The notes beneath the pieces are model-generated. The model was not told where the DNA came from and made no database searches. It was given only the letters and a program-made list of their open reading frames with translations. DNA of 64,000 nucleotides from Salegentibacter sp. Hel_I_6. Lineage in GTDB: Bacteria; Bacteroidota; Bacteroidia; Flavobacteriales; Flavobacteriaceae. This document shows positions 42,444-52,402 of the stretch, in pieces; the stretch's first letter is position 1; each line of letters opens with the position of its first letter. Both the position numbers and the translations under genes were made by a program. Where the stretch lies: assembly GCF_000745315.1 (NCBI RefSeq), contig NZ_JQNQ01000001.1:186001-250000 (forward strand), written 5' to 3'.

Positions 42444-42517
42444 CAAACATATAGTATACCATTAAAAACCTACGTAACAAATGTTGCATAAGTTTAGTCA
42501 AAGAGGTTTTATATTTG
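42444..42517. promoter_or_regulatory. Symmetric Crp/Fnr-type divergent promoter of tsdA and the 42539 gene
   Basis: One palindrome-like site, CGTAACAAATGTTGCA (42473-42488), sits exactly midway between two -7 boxes. TATATTTG at 42510-42517 points to the + strand and TATGTTTG at 42451-42444 to the minus strand, each 29.5 bases from the site centre. Confidence 0.8.
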
Positions 42518-42538
42518 ATAGTTTTAAGGAAATTTCAA

Positions 42539-44158
42539 ATGAATAAAATGTCACATCTTAAGTTATCTGTTCTCCTATTAATATCATTTCCCCTTTTCTT
42601 TAATAGTTGTAAAACAACTAATGATACAAGTACGATGAATGCTGAAAAGCCGGATATAAACAAACGAGTTTCAGTATTGCACACTAATGATATACATGGC
42701 TCCTATATGCCTTTTCAAACAACTTTAGATAATGCTACCGCTCAAACCGGAGATTCCATTGATAACCCTATGAGGTTTAAAAAATTGGGTGAAATTGGAG
42801 GAATGGCGTGGATGGCAACAGCCGTCAAATCGATTAGACAGAAAAAAGGGACGGAAAATGTAATTCTGCTTGATGGCGGGGATACATTCAGTGATGACCA
42901 GTTAGGTAATTTGACTAAAGGAGAAGCGATGATTCGTATGATGAACGAATTAGATTATGACCTGATGGCTTTGGGAAACCATGATTTCGACTATAGCCTA
43001 AAAAGAACACGAGAGTTAGAAAAAATGGCTAATTTCCCTATGCGTGCAGCAAATATTATAGATCAGGAGACAGGTAAGCCTATTTTTAAAGAACCTTACA
43101 TATTGTTCAAAAGAGATGGTTTGAAAATAGGTGTACTTCCAGTAGGATATCGAAATACTCCTTTAACAGGTAACCCAAAGAATATTCAAGGTCTGAAATT
43201 CACCAGCGGCCTGGAAGCCATTGAAAAATATCTCCCCGAATTAAAATCAAAAGCCGATATTGTTATTTTACTTTCTCACGAAGGTATGGCTGTAGATAAA
43301 ATTATTGCTGAAAAAATAAGTGGGATAGATTTAATTATTGGAGCTCACAGTCATGATATTATTGAACCACCTATAAAAATAAACCAGACCTATTTAGTTC
43401 AGGCTTTATCTGATGCCGCTGTATTGGGAGAAACCGAGTTACTTGTTTCAAATAAAAAATTAACGGGTATCAATACACAATATCATTATTTATGGCATGA
43501 CAAATATACCGCAGATCAGAATTTAGAACAACTAATCCAAAAACTACGAGCACCATATTTAACGAAGCTGGAAGAAAATATAACCCGAACTGATACGGTG
43601 ATTGGAAGGCAATACAAATCTGAAAGCCCTTTTGACAAAGTTGTAACTAATATAATGAAAGAAGAGTACAACACAGACGTGGCTTTTCTTCCTGGAGTTG
43701 GATATGGTATTTCTTTGAAAGAAGACATAACAAGTGAAAACATCTACAAGCTTCTCCCTCACCCTGCGAAGATTGTTACTCTGGAAATGACTGGATCGCA
43801 GATTCGAAAAACTTTAGAACAAACTGCAGCTAATTTAAAGCCAGAGAATAAAATGGAGGTCGTTGGAGGCCTTATACAGTCATCGGGTATACATTATCAT
43901 ATAGACTTATCTAAAACAATAGGAGACCGGGTCTCGGAAATTAAAATTAAAAATCAGCCTATTGTAGATAGCGAGATATATAAGGTGTCCACACATTCTG
44001 GTATGCTCAGCGGGATTCATAATTATGTTGAATTTGCTAAGGGTACTAATATTCATAAAACTAAGGTTGTCCTTAATGAGTTTATTTTAGAAGAATTCAG
44101 AGAAATGACAAAAATTGAATATCCTGAAAACATGGGAGAAGTTACTGTGGTCAAATAA
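42539..44158 (+). CDS. 5'-nucleotidase-family metallophosphoesterase lipoprotein
   Basis: 539 residues: lipobox F-F-N-S-C, then the catalytic domain with D-I-H-G, D-G-G-D-T, canonical A-L-G-N-H-D-F-D, S-H-E-G, G-A-H-S-H-D and the C-terminal 5'-nucleotidase domain. The intact G-N-H-D-F-D separates it from the two SoxB-like members here. Exported to the periplasm or outer membrane. Starts at ATG 42539 behind a Crp/Fnr-type promoter. Confidence 0.88.
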   Translation: MNKMSHLKLSVLLLISFPLFFNSCKTTNDTSTMNAEKPDINKRVSVLHTNDIHGSYMPFQTTLDNATAQTGDSIDNPMRFKKLGEIGGMAWMATAVKSIRQKKGTENVILLDGGDTFSDDQLGNLTKGEAMIRMMNELDYDLMALGNHDFDYSLKRTRELEKMANFPMRAANIIDQETGKPIFKEPYILFKRDGLKIGVLPVGYRNTPLTGNPKNIQGLKFTSGLEAIEKYLPELKSKADIVILLSHEGMAVDKIIAEKISGIDLIIGAHSHDIIEPPIKINQTYLVQALSDAAVLGETELLVSNKKLTGINTQYHYLWHDKYTADQNLEQLIQKLRAPYLTKLEENITRTDTVIGRQYKSESPFDKVVTNIMKEEYNTDVAFLPGVGYGISLKEDITSENIYKLLPHPAKIVTLEMTGSQIRKTLEQTAANLKPENKMEVVGGLIQSSGIHYHIDLSKTIGDRVSEIKIKNQPIVDSEIYKVSTHSGMLSGIHNYVEFAKGTNIHKTKVVLNEFILEEFREMTKIEYPENMGEVTVVK

Positions 44159-44182
44159 TCACTCTTGTTAATGAAGATTTAG

Positions 44183-44710
44183 ATGAAAAATATATTCATA
44201 CTCCTAGGGGCGCTTACTATCAGTTTTCAATTCAATGCTCAAGAATGGCAAACACCTGCGATAGAAGGTTATGGACAAGTTAAATATTATGAAGAGGTTG
44301 CCGAATTACCGGATACTTCCCTTACGTATAAAATGATTTTTAATATTGAAAATGAAAAGGAGAAAGAAGGTGTTAATGTAGGGCTATGGAAAATCGCGCG
44401 AACTCTCAATTTATTAAAAGCAGGAAATGTAGTTCATAAAAAGATAGATATTGTTGGGGTTATACATGGAGAGGCGACTTATGCTATCCTTTCCAATGAA
44501 GAATATAATAAACGATTTAAGACTCAGAACCCTAATTTGAAACTATTGAAGCTTTTAAAAGAGAACGGTGTGACAATTTTTGTTTGTGGCCAGGCGATGG
44601 CTTCGAGAAAGATAAAAAAAGAAGATATGAATGCATATACTGAAATGGCACTATCCGCTTTAACTGTATTGCCTCATTATCAATTGAAAGGTTATGCACT
44701 CATCCCTTAA
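44183..44710 (+). CDS. Periplasmic DsrE-family protein (larger type)
   Basis: 175 residues: signal peptide (1-19, ending F-N-A-Q), then the COG1416-like DsrE pattern with H-G-E-A-T-Y-A-I-L and V-T-I-F-V-C-G-Q-A-M-A. The Cys in I-F-V-C-G-Q is the likely active residue. Same operon as the metallophosphoesterase, 24 bases behind. Confidence 0.8.
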   Translation: MKNIFILLGALTISFQFNAQEWQTPAIEGYGQVKYYEEVAELPDTSLTYKMIFNIENEKEKEGVNVGLWKIARTLNLLKAGNVVHKKIDIVGVIHGEATYAILSNEEYNKRFKTQNPNLKLLKLLKENGVTIFVCGQAMASRKIKKEDMNAYTEMALSALTVLPHYQLKGYALIP

Positions 44711-44754
44711 TTTCATAGAATCTTAACCAAGAAAGATTGTTTATATTTTTCCTT

Positions 44755-45525
44755 TTATAAGGTGTATTTCAGGGTAGTCTCTAAAATATTATTAGAAGTT
44801 TGAGAATCTTTTAGACTATCAAAACTATAACTGTACAAGTACCCGGAGGAGAACGTTAATTTTTCAGATATTTGAATATCATAACCCAGAAACAAACGAT
44901 TTTCATCTATAGTTTTTGGAATAAAACTTTTATTGGTTTTCATCAAAATTTCTTCCTTAAAGCGCAATGCTATATATTCAAATATTTTTTCGTTTCCCAC
45001 AGGGATTTTAATTGTAAACCGATATCTAAGACGGTTTTTGTAATTATACCCCTTCACCAGATAACTTCCCCCATCTTCAATAATATTTTCCTTAAACCGT
45101 TCTTCCAACCTAAACCGGTGAAAAATCCTAAAATTTTCGAATCCCTGCTTAAATAGGATTTGCTGCCATATATTTTTCTCTGAATTATCTATGGGAACAT
45201 CTAATTCAAATGATTGATAATTTTTACTGTAGGTTACTCCCAACCCAAGCTGAATATCCGGCTTAATACTATATAATATTGCTGGCCGGATGAGAAATTG
45301 TTGCCAGGTTTCTATAAAATTCGTTCTACGAAATTTAATTTCGTTTTTTAGCGATAAATTCTTCTCTAGTTCTAGATTTATATTAATATTATTCCATGAA
45401 CTGAAATGAACCTTATTTTCTTGTGCAGCTAAGAGATTCGAGAATAAGCAAAACTTCAAAAAAATTAAAAGAGATATTGCTCTATTAAAAGTTGAGCTTT
45501 TGTAAAAGAAAAAAGAAAGGGTCAT
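44755..45525 (-). CDS. DUF2490 outer-membrane protein
   Basis: 256 residues with a hydrophobic signal region and repeated beta-strands rich in Tyr/Phe/Arg (for example E-I-K-F-R-R-T, R-L-E-E-R-F, R-L-R-Y-R-F), ending T-T-L-K-Y-T-L, as in DUF2490 barrels. Downstream of the large sulfur operon on the same strand but separated by 115 bases; possibly its own unit. Confidence 0.7.
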   Translation of the reverse strand: MTLSFFFYKSSTFNRAISLLIFLKFCLFSNLLAAQENKVHFSSWNNININLELEKNLSLKNEIKFRRTNFIETWQQFLIRPAILYSIKPDIQLGLGVTYSKNYQSFELDVPIDNSEKNIWQQILFKQGFENFRIFHRFRLEERFKENIIEDGGSYLVKGYNYKNRLRYRFTIKIPVGNEKIFEYIALRFKEEILMKTNKSFIPKTIDENRLFLGYDIQISEKLTFSSGYLYSYSFDSLKDSQTSNNILETTLKYTL

Positions 45526-45640
45526 TGAAACACAATATTTAAACTTAAAAAGTTGTTTTACAGTGAATTAAAAAAAATGCTTATGTAAATAAAATTAGTA
45601 TTACAAAGGTGTTTGAGGTTTGTTTTGATGTAACTATTGA

Positions 45641-47077
45641 TTATACTAATCTGAAGATTTCTTTATTGCCTGGTGCAAAATTTGAATTTTCCTTTAGATA
45701 GTCCTTCATCGCCTCGACAGCATTTTTATCGTACTTTTTTCGATTCTTACCATACTTACTAGCTACACCCTGAGTTGTAACAAAGCTGACCTTATAGGTT
45801 TTTTCAAAATCAATATGTCTTCCTTTATAGTATATTTCCTGTATACGATGTCCTTTAGGATTTTCAATTCGAAGATTTACTTGTAGCCCTAAACAGCGTT
45901 TTACATATCCTCCCATTTGACCTAAGGGATTACAGGAAAAGCTACGTTCCAGATTTTCTTCTAACATCTCTTTTATTTCTCCCCCTGTAAGTTCTACAGT
46001 TGAAACAGGTGGGTTCATTGGGGCAATATTATATAAGTGATCCTCAGTGATGTTTCCTTTTGGAATGGGTGCTCCATAACGCCAGCCATTAGAAAATGCA
46101 ATTTCAGTATCTGTACTACTGGCAATTGCCCTGAGGAGTAATTCATCCATGGTAGAATTTGTAGTGCTGTATCTATGTAAAATCTTACTGGTAGTGCCAA
46201 TAGCAACTGTCCTCATCTTTGTATATGGTTTCAAAATATCCTGAACCATTCTATCCATTTCTGGATTTATTGGTAAAGAAGCATCAACCCTAACCAACTC
46301 ATAATCGAAATATTTAATTTCTTTATCCTCAACTTCGATGGTAAAATTACCTATAAATGCACCATGACATCCGCACTGTACTATTCTTGCTCCATTTATT
46401 TCAATTGGTGTGTAAATTCTGTTATGGGTATGGGCACTCAAACAGATATCTATACCTTCCACTTTTTGCAATAGTTCCACATCCTGTGGAAATCCATTAT
46501 GGGAAAGCAGGATAATCATATCAGATCCTTTGGCTTTTAAATTTTTTATATGTTCTGGTATTTCATCCAAACCAGAAGTAAACTTCAGGCCTTTACTCAT
46601 CTCAGTAGGCATTACTTTATCTACAATCATTGAGCAAATACCAATCACCCCAATTTTGAAATTTTCGTTCTCAAAGAAGGCTGTGGGTTGCATGAAATTT
46701 GAGCCATCTTCAGAAAATACATTACAGCCCAAGACAGGAAAATTTAACTGACTATCTATTTCTTTTAAGACATCTGGGCCATAGGCAAAGTCCCAATGTC
46801 CGACAAGGGCGTCAAGTTTTAAAGCGTTTAAAATGGAAACCATCGCTTTCCCGCCGGAATCTACCACTGGTTTTGTACCGTGTAGGGAATCTCCGCCATC
46901 AAAGACCAATGTATTTGGATTTTCTTTACGCACCTGCTCAACAAAGCCGGCAATATAGGCATAGCCTCCAGCAGTTTCTACAACCTCTCCGGATTCATTA
47001 TAAAACAGCTCAGGATGTGGAGCGATGTAACCATGTACATCGTTTATAAATAAAATATTTAATTTCATGTTATTCAC
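45641..47077 (-). CDS. SoxB-like metallophosphoesterase (cytoplasmic-looking)
   Basis: 478 residues without a signal peptide. Motifs: N-D-V-H-G, D-G-G-D-S-L-H-G-T, G-H-W-D-F-A-Y-G, S-H-N-G, S-A-H-T-H-N, then S-N-G-W-R-Y-G-A-P-I. The H-W-D-F-x-Y-G block replaces the usual G-N-H-E/D and resembles the G-H-W-E-F-T-Y-G of SoxB thiohydrolases. Last gene of the seven-gene operon 52762-45641. No Sox carrier protein is present, so the substrate is open. Confidence 0.75.
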   Translation of the reverse strand: MNNMKLNILFINDVHGYIAPHPELFYNESGEVVETAGGYAYIAGFVEQVRKENPNTLVFDGGDSLHGTKPVVDSGGKAMVSILNALKLDALVGHWDFAYGPDVLKEIDSQLNFPVLGCNVFSEDGSNFMQPTAFFENENFKIGVIGICSMIVDKVMPTEMSKGLKFTSGLDEIPEHIKNLKAKGSDMIILLSHNGFPQDVELLQKVEGIDICLSAHTHNRIYTPIEINGARIVQCGCHGAFIGNFTIEVEDKEIKYFDYELVRVDASLPINPEMDRMVQDILKPYTKMRTVAIGTTSKILHRYSTTNSTMDELLLRAIASSTDTEIAFSNGWRYGAPIPKGNITEDHLYNIAPMNPPVSTVELTGGEIKEMLEENLERSFSCNPLGQMGGYVKRCLGLQVNLRIENPKGHRIQEIYYKGRHIDFEKTYKVSFVTTQGVASKYGKNRKKYDKNAVEAMKDYLKENSNFAPGNKEIFRLV

Positions 47078-47129
47078 TTTTTAAAGAATCCAATATTTAC
47101 GGATAATAAGTTGTTCAATATTTAAGGTT

Positions 47130-49184
47130 CTATTCATTCTGTCTCTGGATTATCCTGGAAGAAGCCATATTATTTCCTTGTCTTCCCTGGAATTCCTGTA
47201 TACCATTGTCCAAAAATTCAACAAAATTTTCAACATTCAGATCATAACCTTTTGGTGCGCTTAATAAAGATCCTTTATTATCTACCAGTGTATAATATGG
47301 TTGGGCATTGGCATTGAGCTTTTGGATCATAAAATCCAAATTTTGTTTACCAATTGTTTTTTTAACTTTTTGATCATGTGCAGATACATACCACTCAGAT
47401 TCCGGTAATTCTGTTTTCTCATCTACATACAAGGCCACTACTACATAATCATTCTTTAACCGTTTCAGTACTTTGGGATCGCTCCAAACAGTGGCTTCCA
47501 TTTCACGACAGTTCACGCAACCATGTCCTGTAAAGTCAATAAATAAAGGTTTATTTTGTTTTTGAGCACATTCTAAAGCCTGTTCATAATCAAAATATCC
47601 CTGGATATTATGTGGTAATTCCAAAAACTCATCATATTTAGGAGTTGCGCAATTTGCGATACTGTTATCACTTTCATTCCCCATTTCGGGAACTGAAGCC
47701 TGTATATCAAAATTCTGGCTGCTCATAGGTGGCAGGTATCCTGCTAATGGTTTTAATGGTGCTCCAAACAACCCGGGAATCAGGTAAACCACGAAGGTGA
47801 AAACCAAAATGGCTGAAATGACCCTGTATACCGAGGTATTTTCGGTTTTCTTTTCATGTGGAAACTGAATTTTACCCAACAAATAAAATCCCAGGAATGC
47901 AAAAATAACGATCCAAAGGGCTAAGTATATATCTCGGTCCAGTAAATTCCAATGATAGACCTGATCTACAATACTTAAAAACTTAAGAGCCAGGGCTAAT
48001 TCTATAAAACCAAGTATCACCTTAACAGTATTAAGCCAGCCTCCGCTTTTCGGCAATGATTTTAACCAATGGGGAAATATGGCAAATAATGTAAATGGAA
48101 GTGCAAATGCTAATGAGAAGCCAAACATCCCAATAAGGGGCTTAATCGTTTCCCCATTTGCAGCCTGCAAAAGAATAGTGCCGGCAATTGGGCCCGTACA
48201 GCTAAAACCAACCAGCACGAGAGTAAAAGCCATAAAGAAAATACCCAAAATGCCCCCTTTATTAGAATGAGCATCCATTTTATTTACAAATGAATTGGGT
48301 AATCGAATCTCAAACAAGCCGAAAAAAGATAGCGCAAACAGAAGAAAGATAAAAAAGAAGAAAAGATTAGGAATCCAGTGGGTACTTAAAAAATTTGCAA
48401 AATCGGCTCCAAACAATAGTGAGAAAACGGTCCCTATCAAGGTATAAATTAAGATAATTGAAAACCCGTAAAGCAAAGCCTGGTTTATTCCATTGGCGCG
48501 ACTCCCGTTGGATTTTGTAAAATACGTAACCGTCATAGGAATCATAGGAAAAACACAAGGAGTCAGTAAAGCTGCCAGCCCCGCACCAAACGAAATAAAA
48601 AAGAATACTAATAAAAACGAAAAACCTTCTTCAGATTTGGTGTTAGATTGAAATTCATTCTGAAAAGCTTCCATTTTAAATACCTCTCCATCGTTATTTT
48701 TTTCGGAAGGGGATTCTTTAAAACTCGTCACAGAAATCTCACTGGTAAATGGTATACATTGCCCATTTACATCAGAACATATCTGGTAAGAAGCTTCAGC
48801 TTTTATGACCGGATCTACGTTCTTAATCATGATTCTCTGTTCAAAAACGGCTTCATTGGTGAAATACGTGTATTCTCCTTCATAAAGCTCATCATACTTC
48901 CTTTTCGCTCCGACGGGATTAACTTCACCTACCACCTTAAATTCAGGTTTGTCTTCAAAATGAAACTCGGTGACAGTTGGCCCAAGGTTCTTACTAAAAT
49001 CACTGGAATACATATACCAGTTTTCCGCTATTTTAGCCGTGAATCTGGCGGTGACGGTGTCACCTGGGATATAAGTATCTTCTAAAATCTCTGCATTCCA
49101 CTCTGGCGCTTCCATAAGCTGACCATAGGTATTTGTACCCACAGCCAGCATTATAAAAGCTATTATAAATCTAAACATCGTCAT
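47130..49184 (-). CDS. dsbD: Thiol:disulfide interchange protein DsbD
   Basis: 684 residues: signal peptide, an N-terminal periplasmic domain (about 20-170), an eight-helix core with Cys in L-L-T-P-C-V-F-P-M-I-P and G-F-S-C-T-G-P-I, and a C-terminal thioredoxin domain with G-H-G-C-V-N-C-R-E-M-E. It carries electrons from the cytoplasm to periplasmic partners. In the same operon as TlpA and the SoxB-like genes, so its partners are probably those proteins. Confidence 0.9.
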   Translation of the reverse strand: MTMFRFIIAFIMLAVGTNTYGQLMEAPEWNAEILEDTYIPGDTVTARFTAKIAENWYMYSSDFSKNLGPTVTEFHFEDKPEFKVVGEVNPVGAKRKYDELYEGEYTYFTNEAVFEQRIMIKNVDPVIKAEASYQICSDVNGQCIPFTSEISVTSFKESPSEKNNDGEVFKMEAFQNEFQSNTKSEEGFSFLLVFFFISFGAGLAALLTPCVFPMIPMTVTYFTKSNGSRANGINQALLYGFSIILIYTLIGTVFSLLFGADFANFLSTHWIPNLFFFFIFLLFALSFFGLFEIRLPNSFVNKMDAHSNKGGILGIFFMAFTLVLVGFSCTGPIAGTILLQAANGETIKPLIGMFGFSLAFALPFTLFAIFPHWLKSLPKSGGWLNTVKVILGFIELALALKFLSIVDQVYHWNLLDRDIYLALWIVIFAFLGFYLLGKIQFPHEKKTENTSVYRVISAILVFTFVVYLIPGLFGAPLKPLAGYLPPMSSQNFDIQASVPEMGNESDNSIANCATPKYDEFLELPHNIQGYFDYEQALECAQKQNKPLFIDFTGHGCVNCREMEATVWSDPKVLKRLKNDYVVVALYVDEKTELPESEWYVSAHDQKVKKTIGKQNLDFMIQKLNANAQPYYTLVDNKGSLLSAPKGYDLNVENFVEFLDNGIQEFQGRQGNNMASSRIIQRQNE

Positions 49185-49207
49185 GACCTCTTAATTACCT
49201 TCTGAAT

Positions 49208-49840
49208 TTATTTTAAACTATTCAGAAATTTTTTGAATTCATCAGTATTATAATCGGCCATTCCTTTATGCGTAAGTGCCAAATTTCCTTCAGCATCGAT
49301 TACAAAGGTTGTTGGCAAGGCTGAAGATTGATACATCGCCGGCAACGGTCCTGCCAATTCATAAATTGGCAGCCCGTAATCCTTTTTTTCTTTGAATGCC
49401 ACCGCGGTATCGAAATTCTGATCCCTGGAGAGCATAACGAAGGCCACTTCATCTCCCATTTCTTCATGTAATTTATCAATGGCCGGCATCTCTGCTACAC
49501 AAGGTGGGCACCAAGTAGCCCAAAAATTCATAAAAATCACTTTTCCTTTAAATTCAGATAAAGAAACTATATTTCCTTCCGGATCACGAAGTTGAACATT
49601 CATGTTTGCTTTCGGATCTTCGCTAATTTCTTCCATAGATTCGGGTCCAGATGTACTCGCTTGTGCCATTTCTCTTGTTTCCGTAACATCAGGATTCATC
49701 AATCCTGTTTCAAGTAAGCCTCTCTGCGCAAACCCGATAACCTCAGTATGTAAACCGGTGGCATATAATACAAGGGCTATAGCACCAAAAATGAGATACT
49801 CCAGCCATTTTTTATTTCTTTTATTTTTTGTCTTATTCAT
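49208..49840 (-). CDS. TlpA/ResA-like thioredoxin
   Basis: 210 residues: N-terminal membrane anchor (about 13-33), then an AhpC/TSA-type thioredoxin fold with F-W-A-T-W-C-P-P-C-V-A-E-M-P and the cis-Pro in A-L-P-T-T-F-V-I. Membrane-anchored periplasmic reductant, possibly fed by the DsbD gene that follows after 23 bases. SoxW/SoxS-like roles are known in sulfur oxidisers. Confidence 0.85.
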   Translation of the reverse strand: MNKTKNKRNKKWLEYLIFGAIALVLYATGLHTEVIGFAQRGLLETGLMNPDVTETREMAQASTSGPESMEEISEDPKANMNVQLRDPEGNIVSLSEFKGKVIFMNFWATWCPPCVAEMPAIDKLHEEMGDEVAFVMLSRDQNFDTAVAFKEKKDYGLPIYELAGPLPAMYQSSALPTTFVIDAEGNLALTHKGMADYNTDEFKKFLNSLK

Positions 49841-49848
49841 AATACTAT

Positions 49849-51504
49849 TTAATTAAATTTATATTCTGTACCTGGTACCGTGGAAAAAGAATATTTTCCT
49901 AAATATTCACAGTAAGCTCTTCCTTCCAGGCCAGGAGAAACAGGGGAATTTTCCTTTAGGTATTCCTCAACCACGTCATGAATGGTATAATCCATTATTT
50001 CAACATCTTTTACATTAGGCATTCGGCATAAATTATTCAATGGATCTCCCGGTCTCACACAGGCCGAAATCGTATAAAGTTTTTCATCCTGAACTGGTTC
50101 TCCATTAACAGTTATCTTTTGAATTCTATCTCCCATATTGTTCTGGCTATTAAATTCTACCTTCATTCCTGAAAATCTTACCAGCCATCCTCCGAAACGT
50201 TCGGTAGGATTCTGTGAAAAAGCATTATGCATTTCAGTTTCCAGCCAGTTTTTTATCTGTTTACCAGAAGCTTTCCCTGTTTTTACTTTTTCGTTTACAG
50301 GGAGAAGATTCCAAAGATTTGCCCGGGTAATTGGAGCTGGCTCTCCGTTTTCAGGTACGATGGGATTCCCGAAACGGAAGCCATTGGAAATGGCTATATC
50401 TACCCCGGTTTTCCACCTGGCTGCATCTGTTATCATATTATCCATAGGATTCTCAACGGTTAAGTACCTGTACAGTGGTTCAGTAGTGTATCCTATTACG
50501 GTTTCCAGATGTTCCCTGTAAGGTTCCTTTGCTTGATCCACCAGAGATTGTATCCTTTCATCTGCCGGAAATTTTTCAGGATCTACTTCTATAAGCTCGT
50601 ACGAATCACTGACGAGCTTGTTATCAACAAAATTTAACTGTAGTTTACCCACAAAAGAGCCGAAAGCTCCGGGCTCCGTAACCTTAGCATATTTACCCTG
50701 AATGAGTTCCTGAACTCGCTCGTGAGTGTCATTCCCCAGAATATAATCTACAGGCTCTGCCAATGGATTATTTGCAAGTTCTACCTGCTTAAAAATCCCA
50801 ATATGAGTTATAAGGAAAAGAACATCTACCTCTTTCTCCTTTTTTAATTTTTCAAGAGTATTGGTAAATTCCTCATCCATTCCGCTAAACTCAATCCCTT
50901 GACTAAAGATGGGATTTTGTCTTACCGGCACATCGGGATCGTTAAGTCCTACAAAACCAATTCTAACACCTTCGATTTCTTTTATCCAATAAGGAGGAAA
51001 GAGATCCTCCCCAGTTTCCTCGTGATGCATGTTATGTGCGATAACTTTTGTATTATAGTTTTTCATTACATCCAGCATCACTTCTTTGCCATAGACCACC
51101 TCCCAGTTACCGGGAATAATTACATCATAGCCCATATTTTTAATAATATCGGGGATTACTTTACCTTCTGATAAAGCCGCATAACCACTTCCCTGAATAA
51201 GGTCTCCCCCATCCACGATAAGTGTTTTACCCGGATTCATTTTACGTTCCCTTTCAAAAAGAGTCTTTATATTGGCCAGGCCACCTCTATTCTTAAAAAC
51301 AATTTCTTCATTTTCCCAGAACAATTCTGGATGAGTATCCAATTGCCCATGTATATCGGCTGTTTGTAACACCGTAATACTTAAGGTGTCCTTGACCGTT
51401 TGATTACTGCTTTTGTGGGTTTTCTCGGTTTTAAAGGATATGATAATAATAAAGGTTCCTATTAAACCAAAAGTGATCAGTAATTTACTTCTGAATTTTT
51501 TCAT
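49849..51504 (-). CDS. SoxB-like metallophosphoesterase with N-terminal anchor
   Basis: 551 residues: signal-anchor (about 7-25), A-D-I-H-G, D-G-G-D-L-I-Q-G-S, then G-N-W-E-V-V-Y-G, T-H-I-G, G-N-D-T-H-E and a C-terminal domain with N-P-M-D-N-M-I-T-D-A-A and S-N-G-F-R-F-G-N-P. The W-E-x-x-Y-G block is SoxB-like rather than 5'-nucleotidase-like. Starts 2 bases after the DsrE gene, so tightly coupled to it. Confidence 0.78.
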   Translation of the reverse strand: MKKFRSKLLITFGLIGTFIIIISFKTEKTHKSSNQTVKDTLSITVLQTADIHGQLDTHPELFWENEEIVFKNRGGLANIKTLFERERKMNPGKTLIVDGGDLIQGSGYAALSEGKVIPDIIKNMGYDVIIPGNWEVVYGKEVMLDVMKNYNTKVIAHNMHHEETGEDLFPPYWIKEIEGVRIGFVGLNDPDVPVRQNPIFSQGIEFSGMDEEFTNTLEKLKKEKEVDVLFLITHIGIFKQVELANNPLAEPVDYILGNDTHERVQELIQGKYAKVTEPGAFGSFVGKLQLNFVDNKLVSDSYELIEVDPEKFPADERIQSLVDQAKEPYREHLETVIGYTTEPLYRYLTVENPMDNMITDAARWKTGVDIAISNGFRFGNPIVPENGEPAPITRANLWNLLPVNEKVKTGKASGKQIKNWLETEMHNAFSQNPTERFGGWLVRFSGMKVEFNSQNNMGDRIQKITVNGEPVQDEKLYTISACVRPGDPLNNLCRMPNVKDVEIMDYTIHDVVEEYLKENSPVSPGLEGRAYCEYLGKYSFSTVPGTEYKFN

Positions 51505-51506
51505 AC

Positions 51507-51923
51507 TTACAGACTTAAACTTTTATATCCTTTTTTTTGAAGTTGGAAATTGTACAGGATTCCGTTCTCCACAATTTTCATCTCCTTGGGGACTTCCTCT
51601 TTATTCACCTTGAACTTATTCAACGAAAAGCCGCAGGCTACAAGTTCAACCCCCAGGTTTTCAGCTCTGGCTATAAATTCTTCCATTTGGGCAGGGTCGG
51701 TTATATCACCTATTTCTTTTCCACAGATGATCACTTCAAATTTCCCAAAATGTTCTCCATCTTCTTTTTTCAAATTTTCAGCCGTAATAAGTATGGGCTG
51801 TAACTGTGGAACTTTTTTGGTGAGTACCACATAGTTATGTTTCATGTCCTGCTGTGCATTTACCTCAGTTCCTGCAAATAATGTAAGCATCAGTAAGATG
51901 CTGCTAAAAAATATCGTTTTCAT
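51507..51923 (-). CDS. Periplasmic DsrE-like protein (copy 2)
   Basis: 138 residues: signal peptide (1-23, ending V-N-A-Q), then H-N-Y-V-V-L-T-K-K-V-P-Q-L-Q-P-I, V-I-I-C-G-K and A-C-G-F-S-L-N-K-F-K-V-N-K-E, the same blocks as copy 1. The second Cys is the candidate persulfide carrier. Its ATG is one base after the DoxX stop. Confidence 0.75.
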   Translation of the reverse strand: MKTIFFSSILLMLTLFAGTEVNAQQDMKHNYVVLTKKVPQLQPILITAENLKKEDGEHFGKFEVIICGKEIGDITDPAQMEEFIARAENLGVELVACGFSLNKFKVNKEEVPKEMKIVENGILYNFQLQKKGYKSLSL

Positions 51924-51924
51924 T

Positions 51925-52329
51925 TTATTTCGTTTTAAAAAGTTTATCAGTATCATTTATTATAAAAAACAGAAGGCCACCCAGTATTGCTATGTTTTTA
52001 AAAAGAGGCCCCAGTGTGTTTATTTGTCCTACCTGTACCGATAGGGTTATGGGTAGTAATACAAGTATTAATACGATTGCCGCCCATCGGGTCTTATATC
52101 CAATAAGGAATAAAAAACCTGCTGCCAGCATTACGATTCCGGAGAGAATTACAAGCCATTCTGGTTCGCCAAATAAGTAAGCGATACCTTTGAAGCTGGC
52201 CTGTTCAAGCCGGCGGACCGTTTTCTCAGTGTTGAGCAGATGATTGCTGCCTGCCACCAGAAAAATGCCACTAACCAATATTCGTAATAACTGAATGGAA
52301 CGACGACTTATAAAAATTTTGTTCGTCAT
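51925..52329 (-). CDS. DoxX-family membrane protein (copy 2)
   Basis: 134 residues, four helices, strongly similar to copy 1 (S-G-I-F-L-V-A-G-S-N-H-L-L-N, G-Y-K-T-R-W-A-A, L-G-P-L-F-K-N-I-A-I-L-G-G). ATG 52329 preferred to 52386 by comparison with copy 1. Directly followed by DsrE copy 2. Confidence 0.82.
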   Translation of the reverse strand: MTNKIFISRRSIQLLRILVSGIFLVAGSNHLLNTEKTVRRLEQASFKGIAYLFGEPEWLVILSGIVMLAAGFLFLIGYKTRWAAIVLILVLLPITLSVQVGQINTLGPLFKNIAILGGLLFFIINDTDKLFKTK

Positions 52330-52402
52330 TATGTATGTTATTGTAATTGATAATTTGGTCTGAAATGGTATAACTAACCATTGCAAGAAACTAAAATCTC
52401 AA

